A DNA stretch of 64,000 bases from Rallus limicola (GCA_022605955.1 JAKCOZ010000234.1:62001-126000); one strand, 5' to 3'; shown: positions 24,003 through 37,454, numbered from the stretch's first letter. Numbers and translations: made by a program. Notes: a model not told the origin generated them from the letters alone.

Positions 24003-24067
24003 CCTGTTAGGAGGTTTCAGACAAGCTAGGCCTGAAAGGCATAGCTTGTCTGAAACCTCCTAACAGG
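24003..24067 (+). repeat. Hairpin junction J10
   Basis: The arms are perfect. It is preceded by AGGCATG and followed by a CAATAC monomer with CAAATTAAAG. It is the paralogue of J13. Confidence 0.95.
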
Positions 24068-25237
24068 ACACACGAGCAGACCCTGTCACTTTGGCTCTCA
24101 GCCTTTTCCTTTGCCTGGAAAGAGGGAACATGCCTGGAACCTCCTACGGTGCTTTTCTCGGCCCTATCAGACTGCAATACAAAACATGCTAAACGTCCAG
24201 CAATAACTCCCAAATTAAAGAAGCTAGGCCTGAAAGGCATAGCTTGTCTGAAACCTCCTAACATGACACACGATCAGCCCCTGTCACTTTGGTTCTCAGC
24301 CTTTTCCTTTGCCTGGAAAGAGGGAACATGCCTGGAACCTCCTACGGTGCTTTTCTCGGCCCTAGCAGACTGCAGTTCAAAACATGCTAAACGTCCAGCA
24401 ATAACTCCCAAAGTAAAGAAGCTAGGCCTGAAAGGCATAGCTTGTCTGAAACCTCCTTACAGGACACACGAGCAGACCCTGTCACTTTGGCTCTCAGCCT
24501 TTTCCTTTGCCTGGAAAGAGGGAACATGCCTGGAACCTCCTACGGTGCTTTTCTCGGCCCTAGCAGACTGCAGTTCAAAACATGCTAAACGTCCAGCAAT
24601 AACTCCCAAAGTAAAGAAGCTAGGCCTGAAAGGCATAGCTTGTCTGAAAACTCCTTACAGGACACACGAGCAGCCCCTGTCACTTTGGCTCTCAGCCTTT
24701 TCCTTTGCCTGGAAAGAGGGAACATGCCTGGAACCTCCTACGGTGCTTTTCTCAGCCCTAGCAGACTGCAGTTCAAAACATGCTAAACGTCCAGCAATAA
24801 CTCCCAAAGTAAAGAAGCTAGGCCTGAAAGGCATAGCTTGTCTGAAAACTCCTTACAGGACACACGAGCAGCCCCTGTCACTTTGGCTCTCAGACTTTTC
24901 CTTTGCCTGGAAAGAGGGAACATGCCTGGAACCTCCTACGGTGCTTTTCTCGGCCCTAGCAGACTGCAGTTCAAAACATGCTAAACGTCCAGCAATAACT
25001 CCCAAAGTAAAGAAGCTAGGCCTGAAAGGCATAGCTTGTCTGAAACCTCCTAACATGACACACGAGCAGCCCCTGTCACTTTGGTTCTCAGCCTTTTCCT
25101 TTGCCTGGAAAGAGGGAACATGCCTGGAACCTCCTACGGTGCTTTTCTCGGCCCTATCAGACTGCAGTTCAAAACATGCTAAACGTCCAGCAATAACTCC
25201 CAAAGTAAAGAAGCTAGGCATGAAAGGCATAGCTTGT

Positions 25238-25302
25238 CCTGTTAGGTGGTTTCAGACAAGCTAGGCCTGAAAGGCATAGCTTGTCTGAAACCTCCTAACA
25301 GG
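25238..25302 (+). repeat. Hairpin junction J11
   Basis: There is one arm mismatch (GTTAGGTGG in the left arm), shared with J14 and J15. It is preceded by AGGCATG. Confidence 0.94.
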
Positions 25303-26670
25303 ACACACGAGCAGCCCCTGTCACTTTGGCTCTCAGCCTTTTCCTTTGCCTGGAAAGAGGGAACATGCCTGGAACCTCCTACGGTGCTTTTCTCGGCCCT
25401 AGCAGACTGCAATTCAAAACATGCTAAACGTCCAGCAATAACTCCCAAAGTAAAGAAGCTAGGCCTGAAAGGCATAGCTTGTCTGAAACCTCCTAACATG
25501 ACACACGAGCAGACCCTGTCACTTTGGTTCTCAGCCTTTTCCTTTGCCTGGAAAGAGGGAACATGCCTGGAACCTCCTACGGTGCTTTTCTCGGCCCTAG
25601 CAGACTGCAGTTCAAAACATGCTAAACGTCCAGCAATAACTCCCAAAGTAATGAAGCTAGGCCTGAAAGGCATAGCTTGTCTGAAACCTCCTAACATGAC
25701 ACACGAGCAGCCCCTGTCACTTTGGTTCTCAGCCTTTTCCTTTGCCTGGAAAGAGGGAACATGCCTGGAACCTCCTACCGTGCTTTTCTCGGCCCTAGCA
25801 GACTGCAGTTCAAAACATGCTAAACGTCCAGCAATAACTCCCAAAGTAAAGAAGCTAGGCCTGAAAGGCATAGCTTGTCTGAAACCTCCTAACAGGACAC
25901 ACGAGCAGCCCCTGTCACTTTGGCTCTCAGCCTTTTCCTTTGCCTGGAAAGAGGGAACATGCCTGGAACCTCCTACGGTGCTTTTCTCGGCCCTAGCAGA
26001 CTGCAGTTCAAAACATGCTAAACGTCCAGCAATAACTCCCAAAGTAAAGAAGCTAGGCCTGAAAGGCATAGCTTGTCTGAAACCTCCTAACAGGACACAC
26101 AAGCAGACCCTGTCACTTTGGCTCTCAGCCTTTTCCTTTGCCTGGAAAGAGGGAACATGCCTGGAACCTCCTACGGTGCTTTTCTCGGCCCTAGCAGACT
26201 GCAGTTCAAAACATGCTAAACGTCCAGCAATAACTCCCAAAGTAAAGAAGCTAGGCCTGAAAGGCATAGCTTGTCTGAAACCTCCTAACAGGACACACGA
26301 GCAGACCCTGTCACTTTGGCTCTCAGCCTTTTCCTTTGCCTGGAAAGAGGGAACATGCCTGGAACCTCCTACGGTGCTTTTCTCGGCCCTAGCAGACTGC
26401 AGTTCAAAACATGCTAAACGTCCAGCAATAACTCCCAAAGTAAAGAAGCTAGGCCTGAAAGGCATAGCTTGTCTGAAACCTCCTAACAGGACACACGAGC
26501 AGACCCTGTCACTTTGGCTCTCAGCCTTTTCCTTTGCCTGGAAAGAGGGAACATGCCTGGAACCTCCTACGGTGCTTTTCTCGGCCCTAGCAGACTGCAG
26601 TTCAAAACATGCTAAATGTCCAGCAATAACTCCCAAAGTAAAGAAGCTAGGCATGAAAGGCATAGCTTGT

Positions 26671-26735
26671 CCTGTTAGGAGGTTTCAGACAAGCTAGGCC
26701 TGAAAGGCATAGCTTGTCTGAAACCTCCTAACAGG
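26671..26735 (+). repeat. Hairpin junction J12
   Basis: The arms are perfect. It is preceded by AGGCATG. The next monomer has GACTTCAG in place of GACTGCAG. Confidence 0.95.
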
Positions 26736-27113
26736 ACACACGAGCAGACCCTGTCACTTTGGCTCTCAGCCTTTTCCTTTGCCTGGAAAGAGGGAACATG
26801 CCTGGAACCTCCTACGGTGCTTTTCTCGGCCCTAGCAGACTTCAGTTCAAAACATGCTAAACGTCCAGCAATAACTCCCAAAGTAAAGAAGCTAGGCCTG
26901 AAAGGCATAGCTTGTCTGAAACCTCCTAACAGGACACACGAGCAGCCCCTGTCACTTTGGCTCTCAGCCTTTTCCTTTGCCTGGAAAGAGGGAACATGCC
27001 TGGAACCTCCTACGGTGCTTTTCTCGGCCCTAGCAGACTGCAGTTCAAAACATGCAAAACGTCCAGCAATAACTCCCAAAGTAAAGAAGCTAGGCATGAA
27101 AGGCATAGCTTGT

Positions 27114-27178
27114 CCTGTTAGGAGGTTTCAGACAAGCTAGGCCTGAAAGGCATAGCTTGTCTGAAACCTCCTAACAGG
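27114..27178 (+). repeat. Hairpin junction J13
   Basis: The arms are perfect. It is preceded by AGGCATG and followed by the same CAATAC/CAAATTAAAG monomer as J10, 3,111 bp earlier. Confidence 0.95.
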
Positions 27179-28150
27179 ACACACGAGCAGACCCTGTCAC
27201 TTTGGCTCTCAGCCTTTTCCTTTGCCTGGAAAGAGGGAACATGCCTGGAACCTCCTACGGTGCTTTTCTCGGCCCTAGCAGACTGCAATACAAAACATGC
27301 TAAACGTCCAGCAATAACTCCCAAATTAAAGAAGCTAGGCCTGAAAGGCATAGCTTGTCTGAAACCTCCTAACATGACACACGATCAGCCCCTGTCACTT
27401 TGGTTCTCAGCCTTTTCCTTTGCCTGGAAAGAGGGAACATGCCTGGAACCTCCTACGGTGCTTTTCTCGGCCCTAGCAGACTGCAGTTCAAAACATGCTA
27501 AACGTCCAGCAATAACTCCCAAAGTAAAGAAGCTAGGCCTGAAAGGCATAGCTTGTCTGAAACCTCCTTACAGGACACACGAGCAGACCCTGTCACTTTG
27601 GCTCTCAGCCTTTTCCTTTGCCTGGAAAGAGGGAACATGCCTGGAACCTCCTACGGTGCTTTTCTCGGCCCTAGCAGACTGCAGTTCAAAACATGCTAAA
27701 CGTCCAGCAATAACTCCCAAAGTAAAGAAGCTAGGCCTGAAAGGCATAGCTTGTCTGAAAACTCCTTACAGGACACACGAGCAGCCCCTGTCACTTTGGC
27801 TCTCAGCCTTTTCCTTTGCCTGGAAAGAGGGAACATGCCTGGAACCTCCTACGGTGCTTTTCTCAGCCCTAGCAGACTGCAGTTCAAAACATGCTAAACG
27901 TCCAGCAATAACTCCCAAAGTAAAGAAGCTAGGCCTGAAAGGCATAGCTTGTCTGAAACCTCCTAACATGACACACGAGCAGCCCCTGTCACTTTGGTTC
28001 TCAGCCTTTTCCTTTGCCTGGAAAGAGGGAACATGCCTGGAACCTCCTACGGTGCTTTTCTCGGCCCTATCAGACTGCAGTTCAAAACATGCTAAACGTC
28101 CAGCAATAACTCCCAAAGTAAAGAAGCTAGGCATGAAAGGCATAGCTTGT

Positions 28151-28215
28151 CCTGTTAGGTGGTTTCAGACAAGCTAGGCCTGAAAGGCATAGCTTGTCTG
28201 AAACCTCCTAACAGG
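28151..28215 (+). repeat. Hairpin junction J14
   Basis: There is one arm mismatch (GTTAGGTGG), as in J11, and it is preceded by AGGCATG. The offset from J11 is 2,913 bp, one monomer shorter than the J10-J13 offset. Confidence 0.94.
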
Positions 28216-29781
28216 ACACACGAGCAGACCCTGTCACTTTGGCTCTCAGCATTTTCCTTTGCCTGGAAAGAGGGAACATGCCTGGAACCTCCTACGGTGC
28301 TTTTCTCGGCCCTAGCAGACTGCAATTCAAAACATGCTAAACGTCCAGCAATAACTCCCAAAGTAAAGAAGCTAGGCCTGAAAGGCATAGCTTGTCTGAA
28401 ACCTCCTAACATGACACACGAGCAGACCCTGTCACTTTGGTTCTCAGCCTTTTCCTTTGCCTGGAAAGAGGGAACATGCCTGGAACCTCCTACGGTGCTT
28501 TTCTCGGCCCTAGCAGACTGCAGTTCAAAACATGCTAAACGTCCAGCAATAACTCCCAAAGTAATGAAGCTAGGCCTGAAAGGCATAGCTTGTCTGAAAC
28601 CTCCTAACATGACACACGAGCAGCCCCTGTCACTTTGGTTCTCAGCCTTTTCCTTTGCCTGGAAAGAGGGAACATGCCTGGAACCTCCTACGGTGCTTTT
28701 CTCGGCCCTAGCAGACTGCAGTTCAAAACATGCTAAACGTCCAGCAATAACTCCCAAAGTAAAGAAGCTAGGCCTGAAAGGCATAGCTTGTCTGAAACCT
28801 CCTAACAGGACACACGAGCAGACCCTGTCACTTTGGCTCTCAGCCTTTTCCTTTGCCTGGAAAGAGGGAACATGCCTGGAACCTCCTACGGTGCTTTTCT
28901 CGGCCCTAGCAGACTGCAGTTCAAAACATGCTAAACGTCCAGCAATAACTCCCAAAGTAAAGAAGCTAGGCCTGAAAGGCATAGCTTGTCTGAAACCTCC
29001 TAACAGGACACACGAGCAGCCCCTGTCACTTTGGCTCTCAGCCTTTTCCTTTGCCTGGAAAGAGGGAACATGCCTGGAACCTCCTACGGTGCTTTTCTCG
29101 GCCCTAGCAGACTGCAGTTCAAAACATGCTAAACGTCCAGCAATAACTCCCAAAGTAAAGAAGCTAGGCCTGAAAGGCATAGCTTGTCTGAAACCTCCTA
29201 ACAGGACACACGAGCAGACCCTGTCACTTTGGCTCTCAGCCTTTTCCTTTGCCTGGAAAGAGGGAACATGCCTGGAACCTCCTACGGTGCTTTTCTCGGC
29301 CCTAGCAGACTGCAGTTCAAAACATGCTAAACGTCCAGCAATAACTCCCAAAGTAAAGAAGCTAGGCCTGAAAGGCATAGCTTGTCTGAAACCTCCTAAC
29401 AGGACACACGAGCAGACCCTGTCACTTTGGCTCTCAGCCTTTTCTTTTGCCTGGAAAGAGGGAACATGCCTGGAACCTCCTACGGTGCTTTTCTCGGCCC
29501 TAGCAGACTGCAGTTCAAAACATGCTAAACGTCCAGCAATAACTCCCAAAGTAAAGAAGCTAGGCCTGAAAGGCATAGCTTGTCTGAAACCTCCTAACAG
29601 GACACACGAGCAGACCCTGTCACTTTGGCTCTCAGCCTTTTCCTTTGCCTGGAAAGAGGGAACATGCCTGGAACCTCCTACGGTGCTTTTCTCGGCCCTA
29701 GCAGACTGCAGTTCAAAACATGCTAAACGTCCAGCAATAACTCCCAAAGTAAAGAAGCTAGGCATGAAAGGCATAGCTTGT

Positions 29782-29846
29782 CCTGTTAGGTGGTTTCAGA
29801 GAAGCTAGGCCTGAAAGGCATAGCTTGTCTGAAACCTCCTAACAGG
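29782..29846 (+). repeat. Hairpin junction J15
   Basis: There are two arm mismatches: the shared GTTAGGTGG and a private CAGAGAAG. It is a further derivative of the J11/J14 lineage and is preceded by AGGCATG. Confidence 0.93.
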
Positions 29847-30422
29847 ACACACGAGCAGACCCTGTCACTTTGGTTCTCAGCCTTTTCCTTTGCCTGGAAA
29901 GAGGGAACATGCCTGGAACCTCCTACGGTGCTTTTCTCGGCCCTAGCAGACTGCAGTTCAAAACATGCTAAACGTCCAGCAATAACTCCCAAAGTAAAGA
30001 AGCTAGGCCTGAAAGGCATAGCTTGTCTGAAACCTCCTAACAGGACACACGAGCAGACCCTGTCACTTTGGCTCTCAGGCTTTTCCTTTGCCTGGAAAGA
30101 GGGAACATGCCTGGAACCTCCTACGGTGCTTTTCTCGGCCCTAGCAGACTGCAGTTCAAAACATGCTAAACGTCCAGCAATAACTCCCAAAGTAAAGAAG
30201 CTAGGCCTGAAAGGCATAGCTTGTCTGAAACCTCCTAACAGGACACCCGAGCAGACCCTGTCACTTTGGCTCTCAGCCTTTTCCTTTGCCTGGAAAGAGG
30301 GAACATGCCTGGAACCTCCTACGGTGCTTTTCTCGGCCCTAGCAGACTGCAGTTCAAAACATGCTAAACGTCCAGCAATAACTCCCAAAGTAAAGAAGCT
30401 AGGCCTGAAAGGCATAGCTTGT

Positions 30423-30487
30423 CCTGTTAGGAGGTTTCAGACAAGCTAGGCCTGAAAGGCATAGCTTGTCTGAAACCTCCTAACAGG
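30423..30487 (+). repeat. Hairpin junction J16
   Basis: The arms are perfect. The preceding monomer has AGGCCTG. It lies three monomers from both J15 and J17. Confidence 0.95.
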
Positions 30488-31063
30488 ACACACGAGCAGA
30501 CCCTGTCACTTTGGCTCTCAGCCTTTTCCTTTGCCTGGAAAGAGGGAACATGCCTGGAACCTCCTACGGTGCTTTTCTCGGCCCTAGCAGACTGCAGTTC
30601 AAAACATGCTAAACGTCCAGCAATAACTCCCAAAGTAAAGAAGCTAGGCCTGAAAGGCATAGCTTGTCTGAAACCTCCTAACAGGACACACGAGCAGACC
30701 CTGTCACTTTGGCTCTCAGCCTTTTCCTTTGCCTGGAAAGAGGGAACATGCCTGGAACCTCCTACGGTGCTTTTCTCGGCCCTAGCAGACTGCAGTTCAA
30801 AACATGCTAAACGTCCAGCAATAACTCCCAAAGTAAAGAAGCTAGGCCTGAAAGGCATAGCTTGTCTGAAACCTCCTAACAGGACACACGAGCAGCCCCT
30901 GTCACTTTGGCTCTCAGCCTTTTCCTTTGCCTGGAAAGAGGGAACATGCCTGGAACCTCCTACGGTGCTTTTCTTGGCCCTAGCAGACTGCAGTTCAAAA
31001 CATGCTAAACGTCCAGCAATAACTCCCAAAGTAAAGAAGCTAGGCATGAAAGGCATAGCTTGT

Positions 31064-31128
31064 CCTGTTAGGAGGTTTCAGACAAGCTAGGCCTGAAAGG
31101 CATAGCTTGTCTGAAACCTCCTAACAGG
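31064..31128 (+). repeat. Hairpin junction J17
   Basis: The arms are perfect. The preceding monomer has AGGCATG and a CpG loss (CTTGGCC). It is followed by 19 monomers without a junction. Confidence 0.95.
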
Positions 31129-32477
31129 ACACACGAGCAGCCCCTGTCACTTTGGCTCTCAGCCTTTTCCTTTGCCTGGAAAGAGGGAACATGCCTGGAA
31201 CCTCCTACGGTGCTTTTCTCGGCCCTAGCAGACTGCAGTTCAAAACATGCTAAACGTCCAGCAATAACTCCCAAAGTAAAGAAGCTAGGCCTGAAAGGCA
31301 TAGCTTGTCTGAAACCTCCTAACATGACACACGAGCAGCCCCTGTCACTTTGGTTCTCAGCCTTTTCCTTTGCCTGGAAAGAGGGAACATGCCTGGAACC
31401 TCCTACGGTGCTTTTCTCGGCCCTAGCAGACTGCAGTTCAAAACATGCTAAACGTCCAGCAATAACTCCCAAAGTAAAGAAGCTAGGCCTGAAAGGCATA
31501 GCTTGTCTGAAACCTCCTAACAGGACACACGAGCAGACCCTGTCACTTTGGCTCTCAGCCTTTTCCTTTGCCTGGAAAGAGGGAACATGCCTGGAACCTC
31601 CTACGGTGCTTTTCTCGGCCCTAGCAGACTGCAATTCAAAACATGCTAAACGTCCAGCAATAACTCCCAAAGTAAAGAAGCTAGGCCTGAAAGGCATAGC
31701 TTGTCTGAAACCTCCTAACATGACACACGAGCAGCCCCTGTCACTTTGGTTCTCAGCCTTTTCCTTTGCCTGGAAAGAGGGAACATGCCTGGAACCTCCT
31801 ACGGTGCTTTTCTCGGCCCTAGCAGACTGCAGTTCAAAACATGCTAAACGTCCAGCAATAACTCCCAAAGTAAAGAAGCTAGGCCTGAAAGGCATAGCTT
31901 GTCTGAAACCTCCTAACAGGACACACAAGCAGCCCCTGTCACTTTGGTTCTCAGCCTTTTCCTTTGCCTGGAAAGAGGGAACATGCCTGGAACCTCCTAC
32001 GGTGCTTTTCTCGGCCCTAGCAGACTGCAGTTCAAAACATGCTAAACGTCCAGCAATAACTCCCAAAGTAAAGAAGCTAGGCATGAAAGGCATAGCTTGT
32101 CTGAAACCTCCTAACAGGACACACGAGCAGCCCCTGTCACTTTGGCTCTCAGCCTTTTCCTTTGCCTGGAAAGAGGGAACATGCCTGGAACCTCCTACGG
32201 TGCTTTTCTTGGCCCTAGCAGACTGCAGTTCAAAACATGCTAAACGTCCAGCAATAACTCCCAAAGTAAAGAAGCTAGGCCTGAAAGGCATAGCTTGTCT
32301 GAAACCTCCTAACAGGACACACGAGCAGACCCTGTCACTTTGGCTCTCAGCCTTTTCCTTTGCCTGGAAAGAGGGAACATGCCTGGAACCTCCTACGGTG
32401 CTTTTCTCGGCCCTAGCAGACTGCAGTTCAAAACATGCTAAACGTCCAGCAATAACTCCCAAAGTAAAGAAGCTAGG

Positions 32478-33071
32478 CCTGAAAGGCATAGCTTGTCTGA
32501 AACCTCCTAACAGGACACCCGAGCAGACCCTGTCACTTTGGCTCTCAGCTGTTTCCTTTGCCTGGAAAGAGGGAACATGCCTGGAACCTCCTACGGTGCT
32601 TTTCTCGGCCCTAGCAGACTGCAGTTCAAAACATGCTAAACGTCCAGCAATAACTCCCAAAGTAAAGAAGCTAGGCCTGAAAGGCATAGCTTGTCTGAAA
32701 CCTCCTAACAGGACACACGAGCAGACCCTGTCACTTTGGCTCTCAGCCTTTTCCTTTGCCTGGAAAGAGGGAACATGCCTGGAACCTCCTACGGTGCTTT
32801 TCTCGGCCCTAGCAGACTGCAGTTCAAAACATGCTAAACGTCCAGCAATAACTCCCAAAGTAAAGAAGCTAGGCCTGAAAGGCATAGCTTGTCTGAAACC
32901 TCCTAACAGGACACACGAGCAGACCCTGTCACTTTGGCTCTCAGCCTTTTCCTTTGCCTGGAAAGAGGGAACATGCCTGGAACCTCCTACGGTGCTTTTC
33001 TCGGCCCTAGCAGACTGCAGTTCAAAACATGCTAAACGTCCAGCAATAACTCCCAAAGTAAAGAAGCTAGG
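32478..33071 (+). repeat. 3-monomer higher-order repeat, copy 1
   Basis: The marker monomer has CACCCGAGCAGACCC and the rare CAGCTGTTTCC (about 32,546). It is followed by two ordinary CAGACCC monomers. Confidence 0.85.
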
Positions 33072-33665
33072 CCTGAAAGGCATAGCTTGTCTGAAACCTC
33101 CTAACAGGACACCCGAGCAGACCCTGTCACTTTGGCTCTCAGCTGTTTCCTTTGCCTGGAAAGAGGGAACATGCCTGGAACCTCCTACGGTGCTTTTCTC
33201 GGCCCTAGCAGACTGCAGTTCAAAACATGCTAAACGTCCAGCAATAACTCCCAAAGTAAAGAAGCTAGGCCTGAAAGGCATAGCTTGTCTGAAACCTCCT
33301 AACAGGACACACGAGCAGACCCTGTCACTTTGGCTCTCAGCCTTTTCCTTTGCCTGGAAAGAGGGAACATGCCTGGAACCTCCTACGGTGCTTTTCTCGG
33401 CCCTAGCAGACTGCAGTTCAAAACATGCTAAACGTCCAGCAATAACTCCCAAAGTAAAGAAGCTAGGCCTGAAAGGCATAGCTTGTCTGAAACCTCCTAA
33501 CAGGACACACGAGCAGACCCTGTCACTTTGGCTCTCAGCCTTTTCCTTTGCCTGGAAAGAGGGAACATGCCTGGAACCTCCTACGGTGCTTTTCTCGGCC
33601 CTAGCAGACTGCAGTTCAAAACATGCTAAACGTCCAGCAATAACTCCCAAAGTAAAGAAGCTAGG
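33072..33665 (+). repeat. 3-monomer higher-order repeat, copy 2
   Basis: It repeats the same three-monomer order, with CAGCTGTTTCC again at an offset of 594 bp. Confidence 0.85.
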
Positions 33666-34872
33666 CCTGAAAGGCATAGCTTGTCTGAAACCTCCTAACA
33701 GGACACACGAGCAGCCCCTGTCACTTTGGTTCTCAGCCTTTTCCTTTGCCTGGAAAGAGGGAACATGCCTGGAACCTCCTACGGTGTTTTTCTCGGCCCT
33801 AGCAGACTGCAGTTCAAAACATGCTAAACGTCCAGCAATAACTCCCAAAGTAAAGAAGCTAGGCCTGAAAGGCATAGCTTGTCTGAAACCTCCTAACAGG
33901 ACACCCGAGCAGACCCTGTCACTTTGGCTCTCAGCCTTTTCCTTTGCCTGGAAAGAGGGAACATGCCTGGAACCTCCTACGGTGCTTTTCTCGGCCCTAG
34001 CAGACTGCAGTTCAAAACATGCTAAACGTCCAGCAATAACTCCCAAAGTAAAGAAGCTAGGCCTGAAAGGCATAGCTTGTCTGAAACCTCCTAACAGGAC
34101 ACACGAGCAGCCCCTGTCACTTTGGCTCTCAGCCTTTTCCTTTGCCTGGAAAGAGGGAACATGCCTGGAACCTCCTACGGTGCTTTTCTCGGCCCTAGCA
34201 GACTGCAGTTCAAAACATGCTAAACGTCCAGCAATAACTCCCAAAGTAAAGAAGCTAGGCCTGAAAGGCATAGCTTGTCTGAAACCTCCTAACAGGACAC
34301 ACGAGCAGCCCCTGTCACTTTGGCTCTCAGCCTTTTCCTTTGCCTGGAAAGAGGGAACATGCCTGGAACCTCCTACGGTGCTTTTCTCGGCCCTAGCAGA
34401 CTGCAGTTCAAAACATGCTAAACGTCCAGCAATAACTCCCAAAGTAAAGAAGCTAGGCCTGAAAGGCATAGCTTGTCTGAAACCTCCTAACAGGACACAC
34501 GAGCAGCCCCTGTCACTTTGGCTCTCAGCCTTTTCCTTTGCCTGGAAAGAGGGAACATGCCTGGAACCTCCTACGGTGCTTTTCTCGGCCCTAGCAGACT
34601 GCAGTTCAAAACATGCTAAACGTCCAGCAATAACTCCCAAAGTAAAGAAGCTAGGCCTGAAAGGCATAGCTTGTCTGAAACCTCCTAACAGGACACACGA
34701 GCAGCCCCTGTCACTTTGGCTCTCAGCCTTTTCCTTTACCTGGAAAGAGGGAACATGCCTGGAACCTCCTACGGTGCTTTTCTCGGCCCTAGCAGACTGC
34801 AGTTCAAAACATGTTAAACGTCCAGCAATAACTCCCAAAGTAAAGAAGCTAGGCCTGAAAGGCATAGCTTGT

Positions 34873-34937
34873 CCTGTTAGGAGGTTTCAGACAAGCTAGG
34901 CCTGAAAGGCATAGCTTGTCTGAAACCTCCTAACAGG
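34873..34937 (+). repeat. Hairpin junction J18
   Basis: The arms are perfect. The preceding monomer has AGGCCTG and the private change ACATGTTAAAC. Confidence 0.95.
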
Positions 34938-35711
34938 ACACACGAGCAGACCCTGTCACTTTGGCTCTCAGCCTTTTCCTTTGCCTGGAAAGAGGGAACA
35001 TGCCTGGAACCTCCTACGGTGCTTTTCTCGGCCCTAGCAGACTGCAGTTCAAAACATGCTAAACGTCCAGCAATAACTCCCAAAGTAAAGAAGCTAGGCC
35101 TGAAAGGCATAGCTTGTCTGAAACCTCCTAACAGGACACACGAGCAGCCCCTGTCGCTTTGGCTCTCAGCCTTTTCCTTTGCCTGGAAAGAGGGAACATG
35201 CCTGGAACCTCCTACGGTGCTTTTCTCGGCCCTAGCAGACTGCAGTTCAAAACATGCTAAACGTCCAGCAATAACTCCCAAAGTAAAGAAGCTAGGCCTG
35301 AAAGGCATAGCTTGTCTGAAACCTCCTAACAGGACACACGAGCAGACCCTGTCACTTTGGCTCTCAGCCTTTTCCTTTGCCTGGAAAGAGGGAACATGCC
35401 TGGAACCTCCTACGGTGCTTTTCTCAGCCCTAGCAGACTGCAGTTCAAAACATGCTAAACGTCCAGCAATAACTCCCAAAGTAAAGAAGCTAGGCCTGAA
35501 AGGCATAGCTTGTCTGAAACCTCCTAACATGACACACGAGCAGCCCCTGTCACTTTGGTTCTCAGCCTTTTCCTTTGCCTGGAAAGAGGGAACATGCCTG
35601 GAACCTCCTACGGTGCTTTTCTCGGCCCTATCAGACTGCAGTTCAAAACATGCTAAACGTCCAGCAATAACTCCCAAAGTAAAGAAGCTAGGCATGAAAG
35701 GCATAGCTTGT

Positions 35712-35776
35712 CCTGTTAGGAGGTTTCAGACAAGCTAGGCCTGAAAGGCATAGCTTGTCTGAAACCTCCTAACAGG
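35712..35776 (+). repeat. Hairpin junction J19
   Basis: The arms are perfect. It is preceded by AGGCATG and a CCCTATCAGAC monomer, the same pre-junction type as at J6, J9, J10, J11 and J14. Confidence 0.95.
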
Positions 35777-36352
35777 ACACACGAGCAGCCCCTGTCACTT
35801 TGGCTCTCAGCCTTTTCCTTTGCCTGGAAAGAGGGAACATGCCTGGAACCTCCTACGGTGCTTTTCTCGGCCCTAGCAGACTGCAGTTCAAAACATGCTA
35901 AACGTCCAGCAATAACTCCCAAAGTAAAGAAGCTAGGCCTGAAAGGCATAGCTTGTCTGAAACCTCCTAACATGACACACGAGCAGCCCCTGTCACTTTG
36001 GTTCTCAGCCTTTTCCTTTGCCTGGAAAGAGGGAACATGCCTGGAACCTCCTACGGTGCTTTTCTCGGCCCTAGCAGACTGCAGTTCAAAACATGCTAAA
36101 CGTCCAGCAATAACTCCCAAAGTAAAGAAGCTAGGCCTGAAAGGCATAGCTTGTCTGAAACCTCCTAACAGGACACACGAGCAGCCCCTGTCACTTTGGC
36201 TCTCAGCCTTTTCCTTTGCCTGGAAAGAGGGAACATGCCTGGAACCTCCTACGGTGCTTTTCTCGGCCCTAGCAGACTGCAGTTCAAAACATGCTAAACG
36301 TCCAGCAATAACTCCCAAAGTAAAGAAGCTAGGCATGAAAGGCATAGCTTGT

Positions 36353-36417
36353 CCTGTTAGGAGGTTTCAGACAAGCTAGGCCTGAAAGGCATAGCTTGTC
36401 TGAAACCTCCTAACAGG
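36353..36417 (+). repeat. Hairpin junction J20
   Basis: The arms are perfect. It is preceded by AGGCATG and lies three monomers after J19. Confidence 0.95.
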
Positions 36418-37389
36418 ACACACGAGCAGACCCTGTCACTTTGGCTCTCAGCCTTTTCCTTTGCCTGGAAAGAGGGAACATGCCTGGAACCTCCTACGGT
36501 GCTTTTCTCGGCCCTAGCAGACTGCAGTTCAAAACATGCTAAACGTCCAGCAATAACTCCCAAAGTAAAGAAGCTAGGCCTGAAAGGCATAGCTTGTCTG
36601 AAACCTCCTAACAGGACACACGAGCAGCCCCTGTCACTTTGGCTCTCAGCCTTTTCCTTTGCCTGGAAAGAGGGAACATGCCTGGAACCTCCTACGGTGC
36701 TTTTCTCGGCCCTAGCAGACTGCAGTTCAAAACATGCTAAACGTCCAGCAATAACTCCCAAAGTAAAGAAGCTAGGCCTGAAAGGCATAGCTTGTCTGAA
36801 ACCTCCTAACAGGACACACGAGCAGACCCTGTCACTTTGGCTCTCAGCCTTTTCCTTTGCCTGGAAAGAGGGAACATGCCTGGAACCTCCTACGGTGCTT
36901 TTCTCGGCCCTAGCAGACTGCAGTTCAAAACATGCTAAACGTCCAGCAATAACTCCCAAAGTAAAGAAGCTAGGCCTGAAAGGCATAGCTTGTCTGAAAC
37001 CTCCTAACAGGACACACGAGCAGCCCCTGTCACTTTGGATCTCAGCCTTTTCCTTTGCCTGGAAAGAGGGAACATGCCTGGAACCTCCTACGGTGCTTTT
37101 CTCGGCCCTAGCAGACTGCAGTTCAAAACATGCTAAACGTCCAGCAATAACTCCCAAAGTAAAGAAGCTAGGCCTGAAAGGCATAGCTTGTCTGAAACCT
37201 CCTAACAGGACACACGAGCAGCCCCTGTCACTTTGGCTCTCAGCCTTTTCCTTTGCCTGGAAAGAGGGAACATGCCTGGAACCTCCTACGGTGCTTTTCT
37301 CGGCCCTAGCAGACTGCAGTTCAAAACATGCTAAACGTCCAGCAATAACTCCCAAAGTAAAGAAGCTAGGCATGAAAGGCATTGCTTGT

Positions 37390-37454
37390 CCTTTCAGGAG
37401 GTTTCAGACAAGCTAGGCCTGAAAGGCATAGCTTGTCTGAAACCTCCTAACAGG
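37390..37454 (+). repeat. Hairpin junction J21, CCTTTCAGG lineage
   Basis: The left arm starts CCTTTCAGG instead of CCTGTTAGG (two mismatches). The upstream flank reads GGCATTGCTTG, a marker shared only with J22, J24 and J25. It is followed by a CAATTC monomer. Confidence 0.94.

Larger units (their letters stand above)
24003..25890 (+). repeat. Block duplication C, copy 1 (J10-J11)
   Basis: Shared with 27,114-28,803: CAAATTAAAG, CACGATCAGCC, CTTACAGG, GAAAACTCC, TTCTCAGCCC and, after the second junction, GTAATGAAGC. This copy has one additional monomer (about 24,836-25,033, with CAGACTTTTCC). Confidence 0.88.
27114..28803 (+). repeat. Block duplication C, copy 2 (J13-J14)
   Basis: It is the paralogue of 24,003-25,890 with one monomer fewer. 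The offset is 3,111 bp before the indel and 2,913 bp after it, a clean 198-bp copy-number change inside an otherwise matching block. Confidence 0.88.
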
